A program made the translations under genes and the position numbers. Shown piece by piece: positions 51,166 through 59,422 of a stretch of DNA of 59,422 nucleotides. The stretch is taken from the NCBI GenBank assembly GCA_913060675.1, contig CAJXUS010000021.1, positions 1 through 59,422 on the forward strand, given 5' to 3'. Within the stretch, counting starts at the first letter, position 1. Each line of letters begins with the position of its first letter. This DNA comes from an uncultured Rhodospirillales bacterium. GTDB taxonomy: Bacteria; Pseudomonadota; Alphaproteobacteria; Kiloniellales; Kiloniellaceae. The notes under the pieces were generated by a model. The model was not told the origin of the DNA. It did no database searches and saw only the letters and a program-made list of their open reading frames with translations.

Positions 51166-52350
51166 TTATTCGCCACGTAAAGCTTTGTTCCATTTGTTGA
51201 TGGTTTTACGTCTTTTTACCTGATCCAAATAAACGAGAAGTCCGGAGCCAACCTTTATGGGTTGCATATTACTTTGTTTTTGTCCGGCAAGAATTTCTTC
51301 AGGGCCAGTAATCTTTACGCCGGGACGCACTGCGTTCATTTTGGCGCTTTGTGTGAGTACCGTTTGACCACGCTCGGATAAGAGATATTCCAAAAACAGT
51401 TTTCCGGCTTCCTTCGATTTGGCCGCTTTTGGTATGAGTGCCAAACGGGAAAGAACAGTGGTGTAATCTTGTAAATATAGTATGCCAAGATCCGGTGAAT
51501 CATGAAGTCTTGCGAGAGCATAAGACCCTAATACATTATAACCTATAACATATTTGCCACTGCTCACATTGTTGATGATCGCGGTTGAGCTGGTAGAGAG
51601 CTTTACACCATTGGCCCCAAAGGCTTTAACAAGTTCCCAAATTCCTTTGTAACGTTCAGAATCAACGGCCATAAAAAGAAAGCCGAGGCCGCTTCGTTCG
51701 ATATCGTAAGTCGCAATCCGTCCAAAGAGGTCTGAAGGGCGCTCAGCAAGAAATGCTTTCAGCTCAGAACGTGTTTTAGGAAGCTTATGGCCTTTAAAAT
51801 AGGCTTTGTTATAAATTGTTACTGCTGGTTCGGATGTGAAGCCAAAAACCTCATTTCTCCAAAGAGACCAGGACGGCATGTTTTGTGCGGAAGATATTTC
51901 TACAGGTTGTGCGAAACCGTCATTGGCAAGTTTCATCTGGAGATCCATCGCTGAACTTATGACAATGTCGGCTGTTTCACCGTTATCCAGGCTTTCTTTT
52001 TGGGTTCGCTCGTATAGTTCAAGAGATTGTAAATCGTGATAAATAATAGTGATATCAGGAAATATAACCTGAAAATCATGGATAATACCTTGAAATATAT
52101 CAACGTCGGTAGCGCCATAGATGGTAATTTCGCTTTGATTCTCATAGTCATTATTCGTTGCTGGAAAATTAAATGCCTTAGCCATAAGCATGTGCGGGAA
52201 AACGGTTGCCCAGAGTAAAAACAAAAGACCAAAAGTTAGGTGTGATATCCTTTTTGTAAGTGACTTGTAATTGATTTTTAAAATAGAATTCGAGCCTCTG
52301 TTCTCTCTTGTTTGACGCGTTATTTTTTTTATTTTTGGCTTATGATGCAT
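51166..52350 (-). CDS. family-1 ABC-type binding protein, probable sensory partner of TctDE
   Basis: A 394-residue periplasmic protein. A long basic N-terminus (~1-38) precedes a signal/anchor helix (LTFGLLFLLWATVFPHMLMAKA). The mature part follows the iron/PgtC-AfuA group of family-1 binding proteins: ITIYGATD, ADIVISSAMDLQMKLANDG in part, PAVTIYNKAYF, GKYVIGYNVLGSYA, SKEAGKLFLEYLLSERGQ. No permease or ATPase adjoins it. It is divergent from the tctDE pair by 120 bases, and PgtC-like proteins are known to act as ligand-sensing helpers for sensor kinases, so I infer such a role rather than transport. Confidence 0.75.
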   Translation of the reverse strand: MHHKPKIKKITRQTRENRGSNSILKINYKSLTKRISHLTFGLLFLLWATVFPHMLMAKAFNFPATNNDYENQSEITIYGATDVDIFQGIIHDFQVIFPDITIIYHDLQSLELYERTQKESLDNGETADIVISSAMDLQMKLANDGFAQPVEISSAQNMPSWSLWRNEVFGFTSEPAVTIYNKAYFKGHKLPKTRSELKAFLAERPSDLFGRIATYDIERSGLGFLFMAVDSERYKGIWELVKAFGANGVKLSTSSTAIINNVSSGKYVIGYNVLGSYALARLHDSPDLGILYLQDYTTVLSRLALIPKAAKSKEAGKLFLEYLLSERGQTVLTQSAKMNAVRPGVKITGPEEILAGQKQSNMQPIKVGSGLLVYLDQVKRRKTINKWNKALRGE

Positions 52351-52470
52351 TTTTGCTTACTTACAAATTATGGGTAAATACTGTCACCAACCTGTCATGA
52401 TGCATGAATTTCCTACTTTCTTTTACCTCAGCCTTTTCAAAAAGCATATAACAACGTTAGTCTTTAAATT

Positions 52471-53133
52471 ATGAGAATTCTTGTTGTTGAAGATAATGCT
52501 GCTTTGGCAGATGGCATATCCAGTGCTCTTACCCGTATGGAAATGGCTGTGGATGTTGTGGGTGATGGCAGCGAAGCAGATGATATCTTGCGCACTCAGG
52601 AATTCAACCTAGTTGTGATGGATCTTAATTTACCAGGCTATGATGGTCTCGAGGTTCTCAAACGATATCGGCAAAACGGTGGTAAAGCACAGGTACTCAT
52701 TTTAACTGCGCGAGATGGGTTAAGTGATCGGGTCAAAGGACTTGATCTTGGCGCAGATGATTATCTGACAAAACCTTTTGATCTGGTTGAGCTGGAAGCC
52801 AGGGTGCGGGCGCTACTCAGACGTCAGAGCGGCTTGAAATCACCCGAAATAAAAGTTGGCGATCTTGTATTTGATAGTGTTGCACGAAGAGCATCTCTTG
52901 CCGGAGTTCCTATGGATCTGCCTCGACGAGAGTTTTGTCTGCTCGAATTGTTGATCAGTCGTGCGGGACAGGTTGTCAGTAAGGAGCAAATTGCGGATAG
53001 CCTTGCTAATTTTGATCAGGATATCAGTCCAAACGCTGTTGAGCTGTATATCAGTCGATTGCGTAAAAGGTTGTCGCCAATAGATATCAATATCAAGACA
53101 GTTCGTGGTCTTGGTTATTTGATGGAAAAATAA
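52471..53133 (+). CDS. tctD: OmpR-family response regulator (TctD-like)
   Basis: A 220-residue regulator. The receiver domain has the acidic pair VVEDN, phospho-acceptor in LVVMDLNLPGYDGLEVL (Asp ~51), LTARD and DDYLTKPFD (Lys ~101). An OmpR-type winged helix fills ~125-220, ending IKTVRGLGYLMEK. It is coupled to the kinase gene by a TAATG overlap. It probably controls tctCBA and the divergent binding protein; the TctD name is from context and general similarity to the QseB/TctD group. Confidence 0.87.
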   Translation: MRILVVEDNAALADGISSALTRMEMAVDVVGDGSEADDILRTQEFNLVVMDLNLPGYDGLEVLKRYRQNGGKAQVLILTARDGLSDRVKGLDLGADDYLTKPFDLVELEARVRALLRRQSGLKSPEIKVGDLVFDSVARRASLAGVPMDLPRREFCLLELLISRAGQVVSKEQIADSLANFDQDISPNAVELYISRLRKRLSPIDINIKTVRGLGYLMEK

Positions 53134-54533
53134 TGAGTTGGCAACGTAAATCACTCCGGCGCCGTTTACTGTTATGGTTACTGGGCGCGTTGGCTGTAAT
53201 TTCAGCCTTGATGTTATTTGAGGTTCGATCCAGTGCAACGAAAGCCGCTAATGAAGCGTATGATCGTGTTTTGCTTGGGTCTGCTTTGGCAATTGCCGAG
53301 CGGGTTGTCGTGGTTGGTGATACGCTCGAAGTTGATGTTCCTTACGTCGCCTTGGAAATGCTTACTTCAGCGGCCCAAGATCGGGTTTTTTATCAGGTTA
53401 TTGGACCTGAAAAGCAATTCATTACTGGATACAATGACCTTCCGGTGGTGAGTGAAGAAGAAATTCCGATCAATGGGGCACCACTTTTTTTTGACGCAAA
53501 CTATCGTGGAGATGCCATTCGCGTTGGCGCTATATCGCGGCATCTTTCCGGTGGACGTATTTCAACGCGCTTTACGGTTATGGTGGCTGAAACGGTAGGG
53601 GGACGAAGCAGACTTATCCGCGAAATGATGACGGCGGCTATTGTTCGTCAGTTGGTATTAATTTTCGTGGCTGGCATCGTCATGTGGATAGGTATTGGAT
53701 GGGGACTTAAGCCCTTATTACGTCTCGAAGCTGCACTGAATCGAAGAACGCCCTCGGACCTTCGCCCCATTGAACACGAAGTCCCACGAGAAGTCCGACA
53801 TTTGATTGACGCGATTAATGATCTTATGCATCGGTTAGAGGCCTCATTTGGGGCAATGCAACGCTTTACCTCTAACGCGGCCCACCAATTGCGCACGCCT
53901 CTGGCTGCCATTCAAACTCAGGCTGAATTGGCCATTGATGAAACCAATCCAGAAGAAACCAGAAAGCGCCTTGAACACTTGAGCAGAAGTACCAAACAAA
54001 CCTCTCGGCTCATCAACCAATTACTCAGTCTTGCCAGAGCCAATCAGGCCGGAACTACCCAGATAGGTGAAAGTTTCCAATCGCCAAAGATTGATCTCAA
54101 AAGAGTGTGTGAGCAAGTTACCCGAGAGTTCGTCCCCTTGGCTGTAGACAAGGATATCGATCTTGGTTTTGAGAGTTTAAATGGCCCTTTCAGTATCAAC
54201 GGGAATAGAGAGCTTATTGAAGAGGCCCTTAAAAATTTGATTGATAATGCGCTGAATTACTGTCCAAAGGGGGCGACGGTTACAGTGCGACTTAGGAATA
54301 TGCAGGGTAAAATCCTGTTGGAAGTTGAAGACAACGGTCCTGGGATCGTACAATCTGAAAGGTCGAAGATATTTGAACGGTTTTATCGCTCTGAAACTCG
54401 GGATGATGAAGGATGTGGGCTAGGCCTGCCCATCGTGCGTGAGATCATGGAATGTCATGGTGGTGCGGTCGAGTATCGTTCAGGACCGAATGATTCCGGG
54501 TCGTGTTTTGTCTTATCGTTTTTTGATAATTAG
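53133..54533 (+). CDS. tctE: sensor histidine kinase (TctE-like)
   Basis: A 466-residue inner-membrane kinase. Two membrane helices (~12-30, ~172-193) enclose a 2CSK_N-type periplasmic domain (YDRVLLGSALAIAERVVV, DVPYVALEMLTSAAQDRVFYQV, quoted in part), which is characteristic of TctE. The phosphorylated His is in AAHQLRTPLAA (His 251). The ATPase core has NLIDNALNYCP, DNGPGI, and GCGLGLPIVREI. It likely senses a carboxylate directly or through the binding protein at 51166-52350 and phosphorylates the preceding regulator. Confidence 0.88.
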   Translation: MSWQRKSLRRRLLLWLLGALAVISALMLFEVRSSATKAANEAYDRVLLGSALAIAERVVVVGDTLEVDVPYVALEMLTSAAQDRVFYQVIGPEKQFITGYNDLPVVSEEEIPINGAPLFFDANYRGDAIRVGAISRHLSGGRISTRFTVMVAETVGGRSRLIREMMTAAIVRQLVLIFVAGIVMWIGIGWGLKPLLRLEAALNRRTPSDLRPIEHEVPREVRHLIDAINDLMHRLEASFGAMQRFTSNAAHQLRTPLAAIQTQAELAIDETNPEETRKRLEHLSRSTKQTSRLINQLLSLARANQAGTTQIGESFQSPKIDLKRVCEQVTREFVPLAVDKDIDLGFESLNGPFSINGNRELIEEALKNLIDNALNYCPKGATVTVRLRNMQGKILLEVEDNGPGIVQSERSKIFERFYRSETRDDEGCGLGLPIVREIMECHGGAVEYRSGPNDSGSCFVLSFFDN

Positions 54534-54666
54534 GAGGCCTTTTTCATAGCGCACAGTATATTTTCTTATGCGTTAGAGAAAAGGACCCATTGAAAGCTCC
54601 CTTACCCGTTAATTTATATGCGGATGATAATATAAAAATAAAGTAGAGTTTTAAAAGTTATAACGC

Positions 54667-54701
54667 CCTGAAATAGCCCCGAACCATGCAGCTATTTCAG
54701 G
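54667..54701 (-). terminator. hairpin downstream of the REC-degenerate GGDEF/EAL gene
   Basis: CCTGAAATAGC (54667-54677) pairs exactly with GCTATTTCAGG (54691-54701), 12 bases beyond the stop of the minus-strand gene ending at 54713. Only a weak T-rich tract follows on the minus strand. It also lies between two convergent genes. Confidence 0.6.
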
Positions 54702-54712
54702 ACGGGAAAGTT

Positions 54713-56356
54713 CTAGGCGTCTGTGTTGTTCAAAAGAACAAAATCGGCACCGAAATTACTACAACTCTGGGATTTTTCAGGTGGTGTGTTCGTAATAAGC
54801 AACTTTTTCTTTTTTTCTTTGAGTTTTTTGACCGCTTTGATAAATCTTGCTCTTGAGTGTTTTAGCAAAGCAGCGGCTTCATAATAATCCAGCATGAGCA
54901 TGGATAGACCAGCCAGATCAAATCCAGGATCTGTTGGCATTTCAATTTGAAACTCTGTCATACGCATTTTACTAAAAGGTCTCAAACGCATCATAAGATC
55001 GGTTAATTGTGCCAAGTGCAATTGTTTGGGAATGTCCGTTATGGCAATAATCAGACGCTCTCTTGCTTTTGGTGTTAGCTTTTCCAAAACGCCTAATATA
55101 TTTTCAAATTCACGCTTATTAATACAAAGCGGATAACTGATATTCATAACAACCCCTGCCGCAGCCATATCAGCGAGGTTAGCGATCATATAGGCCACCG
55201 TTTGCCCAATATAGCCGCCTTCGATAACGAGGCAACGCTGATCAGATTTATCAATGACTTGGGTAATGTTTTGTAATTTTCGAAGACCGAAATTATCAAA
55301 GGTTGAAAGTGAAATTGGGAGAGGATCACCCGAGGGTTTTTGGAATTTAGTAAACCTGACTTCTGCACGTTCCAGGATATCTTGTACAAAAGTATCAACA
55401 CGTTCTTGTGCTGCGGCAGCTGCACTATCGATCCGGTTTTGAATGATTGCCCATGGGTCGGGGGCTTCATTATATTCTTCTTCATCAACATCAATTTCAA
55501 AAGCTTGCGGGTTGATCTGTAAGCCTTCTTGATATTCTTCTTCTCCAAGAACTCTAACCCATATTTCTTTGTTGATTGCTTCAAGTTTGTAGGCTGCTTC
55601 CTCTTGTGTCAGAGTAGCAAAGCAAATCATCATTTCGCCGTTATCGGCGACTTTACAAACATCCTGCGGGCCCAAATTTTTATAGACCACGTTTTGCATG
55701 ACGGTTTTAATCATACTCATGTGGCTATCGAGTTCATCGCCCAATTTTTCTTTTATACCCTCCAGACCTAATAATTGGAAACGCCCGGTTACCATCTTTC
55801 CTGTATTTGGTAATTTGGGTGGTGGCGAGGATATATTGTTGACCTCAGGATTTTGTAATTCCGGTAAGGTATCAACTGCAGAACTGTTATTTTTCTGCTC
55901 TTGCTGGGGTTGTTCTTCTTCTCCTGGAGATAGAGCCTTATACAACGCAACCATGTCTTTTTCTTTGCGTTGTTTCATCCTTTCTACCTGGCGGACACGT
56001 GCCGAGATCGTGGCAAAGAGCAAATCAAAATCAACTGGTTTAATCACATAATCATCTGCACCGAGAATTTTTCCTTCGACTATTTGTTTCCGATCTGCAA
56101 GAGCGCTTAAAAAAACGAAAGGAATATCAGCAAAGTTACCTTCGTGTTCTCTGACCTGTTTTAAGAGTTCAAACCCATCCATTACGGGCATGGTAATATC
56201 GCTTAATACCAGATCAACGGTTGAGTTTTCGGAGATGATCTTTAAACCTTCGGCACCATTGCGGGCTGTTAATACATGGTGCCCTTCGTCGGTTAGTTCT
56301 TCGACGATGTCTTCTCTTAATGCGTCTTCATCTTCTACACATAATATAGTAGCCAT
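54713..56356 (-). CDS. response regulator with degenerate GGDEF- and EAL-like output
   Basis: A 547-residue protein. The receiver domain (1-125) is intact: CVEDED, phospho-acceptor DITMPVMDGFELL (Asp ~53) and DDYVIKPVDF. A Gln/Pro/Asn-rich linker follows (~150-190). The segment ~190-290 has the layout of a GGDEF domain (VCKVADNGEMMICFATLTQEEAAYKLEAI in part), with DNGEM where GGDEF would be. The segment ~345-545 has the order of an EAL domain (VVMNISYPLCINKREFENIL, ending KLLITNTPPEKSQSCSNFGADFVLL in part), with no EAL or DDFG motif. I therefore infer a non-catalytic c-di-GMP-type or protein-binding output. It is the last gene of the PDC sensor-kinase-regulator unit, 18 bases after the kinase. 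Confidence 0.75.
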   Translation of the reverse strand: MATILCVEDEDALREDIVEELTDEGHHVLTARNGAEGLKIISENSTVDLVLSDITMPVMDGFELLKQVREHEGNFADIPFVFLSALADRKQIVEGKILGADDYVIKPVDFDLLFATISARVRQVERMKQRKEKDMVALYKALSPGEEEQPQQEQKNNSSAVDTLPELQNPEVNNISSPPPKLPNTGKMVTGRFQLLGLEGIKEKLGDELDSHMSMIKTVMQNVVYKNLGPQDVCKVADNGEMMICFATLTQEEAAYKLEAINKEIWVRVLGEEEYQEGLQINPQAFEIDVDEEEYNEAPDPWAIIQNRIDSAAAAAQERVDTFVQDILERAEVRFTKFQKPSGDPLPISLSTFDNFGLRKLQNITQVIDKSDQRCLVIEGGYIGQTVAYMIANLADMAAAGVVMNISYPLCINKREFENILGVLEKLTPKARERLIIAITDIPKQLHLAQLTDLMMRLRPFSKMRMTEFQIEMPTDPGFDLAGLSMLMLDYYEAAALLKHSRARFIKAVKKLKEKKKKLLITNTPPEKSQSCSNFGADFVLLNNTDA

Positions 56357-56373
56357 GCCAATTTACCTGCCTA

Positions 56374-57963
56374 TTAAAGGGAGTTCATAATTTCATCCAA
56401 AGATTGTTGTTCTTCAGTTCTTGAAATGAGAGGCAGATCGATTATTTCTGCAACTTCATCTCCTGGATTGTTGATTGGCAGTTGCACTTTGAAAATGGAA
56501 CCAGCATCAACTTCACTTTCAACGGAAATAGAGCCTCCATGGAGCTCAAGGAGTGATAAAACCAGACATAACCCAATTCCGGTTCCTGAAATACCTGTGG
56601 TATTGTTAGATCGAAAATAGCGATCGAATATTTTTACCCAGTCTGCTTGGGATATACCAATCCCAAAATCCTGAACAGTTATATAGGCTCTGCTTTTTTC
56701 AATGTAACCTTTAACGATAATTTCGGTCGCGCCTGGTGAATACTTCACTGCATTGGAGAGCAGATTGGTAAATATTTGTCTCAACTTGGTGTTGTCAGCA
56801 AGCATGTTTCGCGGCAGCTTTCTGACATCATAGGTGATTTTATGGCCTTCAGAGATCTCCTGATGGCTTATACACAAGTTTGCAACTACACCGGCCAAAT
56901 CAACGGGACTGAGTTCAATGTCAACTTCACCCGCTTCAATTCTGGAGGCGCTTAGGGTGCTATCGATAAGTGTGACCATACGTTGGGTCGCATTTTTGAT
57001 TTTCTTGATCCGTTCTTCGACGTATACTTTATCAAGATTATCAATGCGTCTTTGTAGCCTTTGAACGCTGCCATCAATGATGGCGAGCGGTGTTCTAAAC
57101 TCGTGTGATGTCATAGACACAAAGTCTCTTTGCATCGCATTTTGTTTTTGTTCATTTTCAAGAGCTTTTTCTAGTTGCCGTTTTTTCTTCAACAGGCTTT
57201 TTTCTACCTTGTTCAGATCATCGGTAGTTTTTTTGAAGATTTCCAATGATCTCGCCATCAAACCAAATTCATCATTTCGTATTAAAAATTCACTGCCAAA
57301 TGTGTGTTTATTTTGTGTGACGAGAACCATTTCTTTACTCAGTGAGGTCAAGACAGAGCCTACAGAGCGGTTGATTACGTAAATTAAGAACACCCCTGAT
57401 ATCGAAGTGAAAATAATAAATAGAATCAGTTCTGTAATAATGATTTCTTCAAGAAATTCCTTTGCTTTTTTTAAGCTCCAAACCATAACTACGGCCCCAT
57501 AAATCTTTCCTTGTGCGCTAGAAACGGGGGTAACAACTATAACGGCGTGATTATTGATTAAGGTGCGTTGAGTATAGGGTTTTTCTTGCGATAAATAGGT
57601 ATTTATATCTGTAGGTTCAAAGGTTTGATGTAATCCTCGGTGCTCAAGGATAACGCCGCCTTGAGTATCGAATACCTGTAGGTCAAATTGAGTGTAATTA
57701 TCATCGATAATTAAATGATCAAAGGAACGCCAAATTGCTTCTGGTTTATACCATCTTACACCGCCGACAATTTGCCCTGCTAAAAGCTCTGTTTTAACGA
57801 CTGCACTATCAATCATTATTTCGTAGATTTTTTCTTTTTCTAATTGCCAGTTCGTAAACGTTAGTAAGGCAAATAAAACAGATATTCCTGCTATGGCAAA
57901 CAAACAAACCTTACGTCCCACATTCCAGAAAATCTTTGGGTTACTGATTTCGGCATTACTCAT
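56374..57963 (-). CDS. membrane sensor histidine kinase
   Basis: A 529-residue kinase with two membrane helices (~18-35 and ~175-197), a ~135-residue periplasmic sensing domain between them, a HAMP-like linker, a short coiled coil (~250-280) and the HisKA/ATPase core. His287 is in TSHEFRTPLAII. Downstream are IFTNLLSNAVKYSP, QDFGIGIS and GTGIGLCLV. Its start overlaps the upstream periplasmic sensor gene by 8 bases, and the response regulator follows at 18 bases, so the three work as one signalling unit. The input signal is unknown. Confidence 0.88.
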   Translation of the reverse strand: MSNAEISNPKIFWNVGRKVCLFAIAGISVLFALLTFTNWQLEKEKIYEIMIDSAVVKTELLAGQIVGGVRWYKPEAIWRSFDHLIIDDNYTQFDLQVFDTQGGVILEHRGLHQTFEPTDINTYLSQEKPYTQRTLINNHAVIVVTPVSSAQGKIYGAVVMVWSLKKAKEFLEEIIITELILFIIFTSISGVFLIYVINRSVGSVLTSLSKEMVLVTQNKHTFGSEFLIRNDEFGLMARSLEIFKKTTDDLNKVEKSLLKKKRQLEKALENEQKQNAMQRDFVSMTSHEFRTPLAIIDGSVQRLQRRIDNLDKVYVEERIKKIKNATQRMVTLIDSTLSASRIEAGEVDIELSPVDLAGVVANLCISHQEISEGHKITYDVRKLPRNMLADNTKLRQIFTNLLSNAVKYSPGATEIIVKGYIEKSRAYITVQDFGIGISQADWVKIFDRYFRSNNTTGISGTGIGLCLVLSLLELHGGSISVESEVDAGSIFKVQLPINNPGDEVAEIIDLPLISRTEEQQSLDEIMNSL

Positions 57964-58645
57964 ATGCCGGTTCCCGTTGTGGTATTTTTGATATTTGACC
58001 TCCGTATTCTAGGTATAGTTCTAGTAAATCGAGATCTACGCCAACAGTTAAGCTTCCAATCCCTCTAGAGCTTTCAGGATCAACAACTGTTACACTTATT
58101 TGAAGTTGAAACTGCTGAGTAGATTCATCAATACTAGCTTCACTTACAAAAACTGCTTTTGGGCTTCTAAGAAGTGTTTTTTGCCATTTATCTTCATCCC
58201 CTTGCCAGTAGTCAGAAGTAACATCGCTGATGCCAACATTTAGGCCTTTATTATCGATTAGGATAACTTCGGTAACGAGACCATTTCGGCTTTTTCTATA
58301 GGATTGAAGCTCTTTTGAAATATCTGTTTTTAGCATGCCATTTATTAATGGTCGCTGTGTTGTTTCTGTTTCTTGTCGCCAGACTTGATCCAAAGTGTTT
58401 ATCTGATCTTGGGTTAATTGGTTATGAAGCAGGTTTTGTTGTTTAATCGCGGAAACAACACTTGGCGATTGCGCTAGGGGCCAAATTTCATTTTCGAGTA
58501 TTATGTCTATAGCCGCATGTGATGTTTCTGTTGATTTATTTGTATAAACTGTTTCACCATGGGCCTGTGCTTGGGCACTGGATAGGACAACAATCCAAAA
58601 ACCAATACCAATGCAGTAGCAAATACCTGTGAATATTTTTTGCAT
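57956..58645 (-). CDS. stand-alone periplasmic PDC/Cache-like sensor protein
   Basis: A 229-residue secreted protein with a signal peptide (FTGICYCIGIGFWIVVLSSAQAQA). After a helical stretch (~40-115) it has the PAS-like sequence of PDC/Cache domains: TEVILIDNKGLNVGISDVTSDYWQGDEDKWQKTL in part, FVSEASIDESTQQFQLQISVTVVD in part, and IGSLTVGVDLDLLE. That order (a Tyr/Trp-rich 'DYWQGDE' then two long strands) is the one found in extracytoplasmic kinase sensors. Here it is a separate polypeptide with no membrane anchor beyond the leader, overlapping the kinase gene by 8 bases. It probably binds a small ligand and contacts the kinase. Confidence 0.78.
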   Translation of the reverse strand: MQKIFTGICYCIGIGFWIVVLSSAQAQAHGETVYTNKSTETSHAAIDIILENEIWPLAQSPSVVSAIKQQNLLHNQLTQDQINTLDQVWRQETETTQRPLINGMLKTDISKELQSYRKSRNGLVTEVILIDNKGLNVGISDVTSDYWQGDEDKWQKTLLRSPKAVFVSEASIDESTQQFQLQISVTVVDPESSRGIGSLTVGVDLDLLELYLEYGGQISKIPQREPAYE

Positions 58646-58914
58646 GATAGTATCTCTTTATGTGAATACAACCCATGATCGCATCAAATCGTTTATAAAG
58701 CCTAAAGTCGAAAATAGGAGTCTCTTTTGATGACTTCTTAACTGGTGTTAAGCTTGATTTTGATAATTAATAAAAGTGGGTGAGGCTTGCTCTTCCCATT
58801 TGATCAAGACGTCTAGGATCTACAACGCTGTTTTATGCCGGTTAGTACACCAATGACAGCTATTCACACCCTAGGTAAGTTTTCAACCCATTATGCAAAT
58901 AAATAAATCTAATT
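58646..58914. other. intergenic region upstream of the sensor operon
   Basis: About 270 bases with no open frame worth calling. It holds the promoter of the PDC-kinase-regulator unit (transcribed to the left). No palindrome or repeat stands out. Confidence 0.4.
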
Positions 58915-59313
58915 TTATCTCGATTTTAAAAGATTATTTATTCTAGCTATAACTGATGGGCTTTCGTCTAACATTGCTTTTTGTAAGAGTAGGTCCGTTT
59001 CTTTGCTGTACTCAGGAAAAGATTTATTTAGGTGGTAAAATCCATGGTAGCCCCAAGCGCGAAGAAGCTTTTTATTACTCTTTAAACAGGGGCGAATAAA
59101 TAATTCTAATGTAGCTTTAAATTCTTTGGGAATAGATAGATATTCTAATGACTGGAGAATATGTAATTTACTTTCCCAATGAGTAAAAAGCTCAATGCTT
59201 TGATAAATGGACTTTATTTCAGAAGTATTTAAAGTGGCATGATTTTCTAGATGATGTTTGAGTAACCATGTTGCACCTCTTTGCAAAGAGGCATCAGTCA
59301 TAGTATCTATCAA
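58915..59313 (-). CDS. HEAT/ARM-like helical repeat protein, start uncertain
   Basis: A 132-residue cytoplasmic protein made of short paired helices (RGATWLLKHHLENHATL, WESKLHILQSLEYLSIPKEF, LELFIRPCLKSNKKLLRAWGYHGFYHL, LLLQKAMLDESPSVIARINNLLK, quoted in part), like HEAT/ARM repeats. The final repeat ending DESPSVIARINN is typical. The start is unclear: TTG 59313 and ATG 59301 both lack a ribosome site, and the frame stays open for 25 more codons to a stop near 59390 without another usual start. It could be a remnant. No function can be given. Confidence 0.5.
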   Translation of the reverse strand: MIDTMTDASLQRGATWLLKHHLENHATLNTSEIKSIYQSIELFTHWESKLHILQSLEYLSIPKEFKATLELFIRPCLKSNKKLLRAWGYHGFYHLNKSFPEYSKETDLLLQKAMLDESPSVIARINNLLKSR

Positions 59314-59422
59314 GTCAGATTGAAAATTGTCGACCTCTTTAAATTGTTCATAAATAGCGTGGATATCTATCCTGCCCCCGATTTCAAATTAGCTTAAATT
59401 AAGATAGTCTTTTTGCAGTTTT

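Overview
The window looks like a chromosomal stretch from a moderate-GC Gram-negative bacterium, most likely a marine alphaproteobacterium of the Rhodospirillales/Kiloniellales type. That placement is inferred from the gene set: RutR-type regulators with PreTA, a DgcN/DgcA D-glutamate pathway, tripartite tricarboxylate transport (TctABC) with TctDE, LapB-like type I secretion and many periplasmic binding proteins. I see no rRNA, tRNA, CRISPR array, transposase, integrase or phage gene. It reads as a run of substrate-specific catabolic islands, each with its own regulator and transporter, separated by small accessory loci.

Layout: 0.1-4.1 kb is an accessory patch holding a secreted protein of unknown function, an NTF2-like protein and a large CARDB-type secreted protein, interleaved with two decayed copies of the 3' end of alr. 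4.1-9.2 kb is a D-amino-acid cluster (alr, D-amino acid transaminase, dgcA, dgcN) with a divergent Lrp/AsnC regulator. 10.2-24.4 kb is the reductive pyrimidine pathway: preT-preA, an EamA exporter, two RutR-like regulators, mmsA, an N-carbamoyl-beta-amino-acid hydrolase, dihydropyrimidinase and a four-gene ABC importer. 24.7-37.2 kb carries an 1845-residue cadherin/RTX protein, a PaaK/CapK-like adenylating enzyme, and a type I secretion module with one HlyD-like adaptor and two different ABC half-transporters. 37.4-39.6 kb has a periplasmic 5'-nucleotidase, a KTSC-domain gene and a duplicated nucleotidase tail. 40.7-46.4 kb is an arginine transaminase module (aruH, aruI, a TetR regulator, and an amino-acid binding protein plus permease). 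46.4-54.5 kb is a TctCBA system with a membrane AbrB-family protein, an ABC-type binding protein and TctDE. 54.7-58.6 kb is a three-part signalling operon: periplasmic PDC-like sensor, histidine kinase, and a response regulator whose output resembles a catalytically dead GGDEF-EAL pair.

The most unusual structures are these. (1) Direct repeats of gene 3' ends flank small accessory genes at two unrelated places (alr, and the 5'-nucleotidase), the arrangement left by insertion at the tail of a gene, but with no recombinase in the segments. (2) Two adjacent RutR paralogues coincide with two related classes of CANNTG-centred palindrome. (3) A beta-rich module has been inserted into the middle of otherwise regular cadherin-type repeats of the RTX protein. 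(4) Matching TetR palindromes tie the arginine catabolic operon to its presumed uptake genes.
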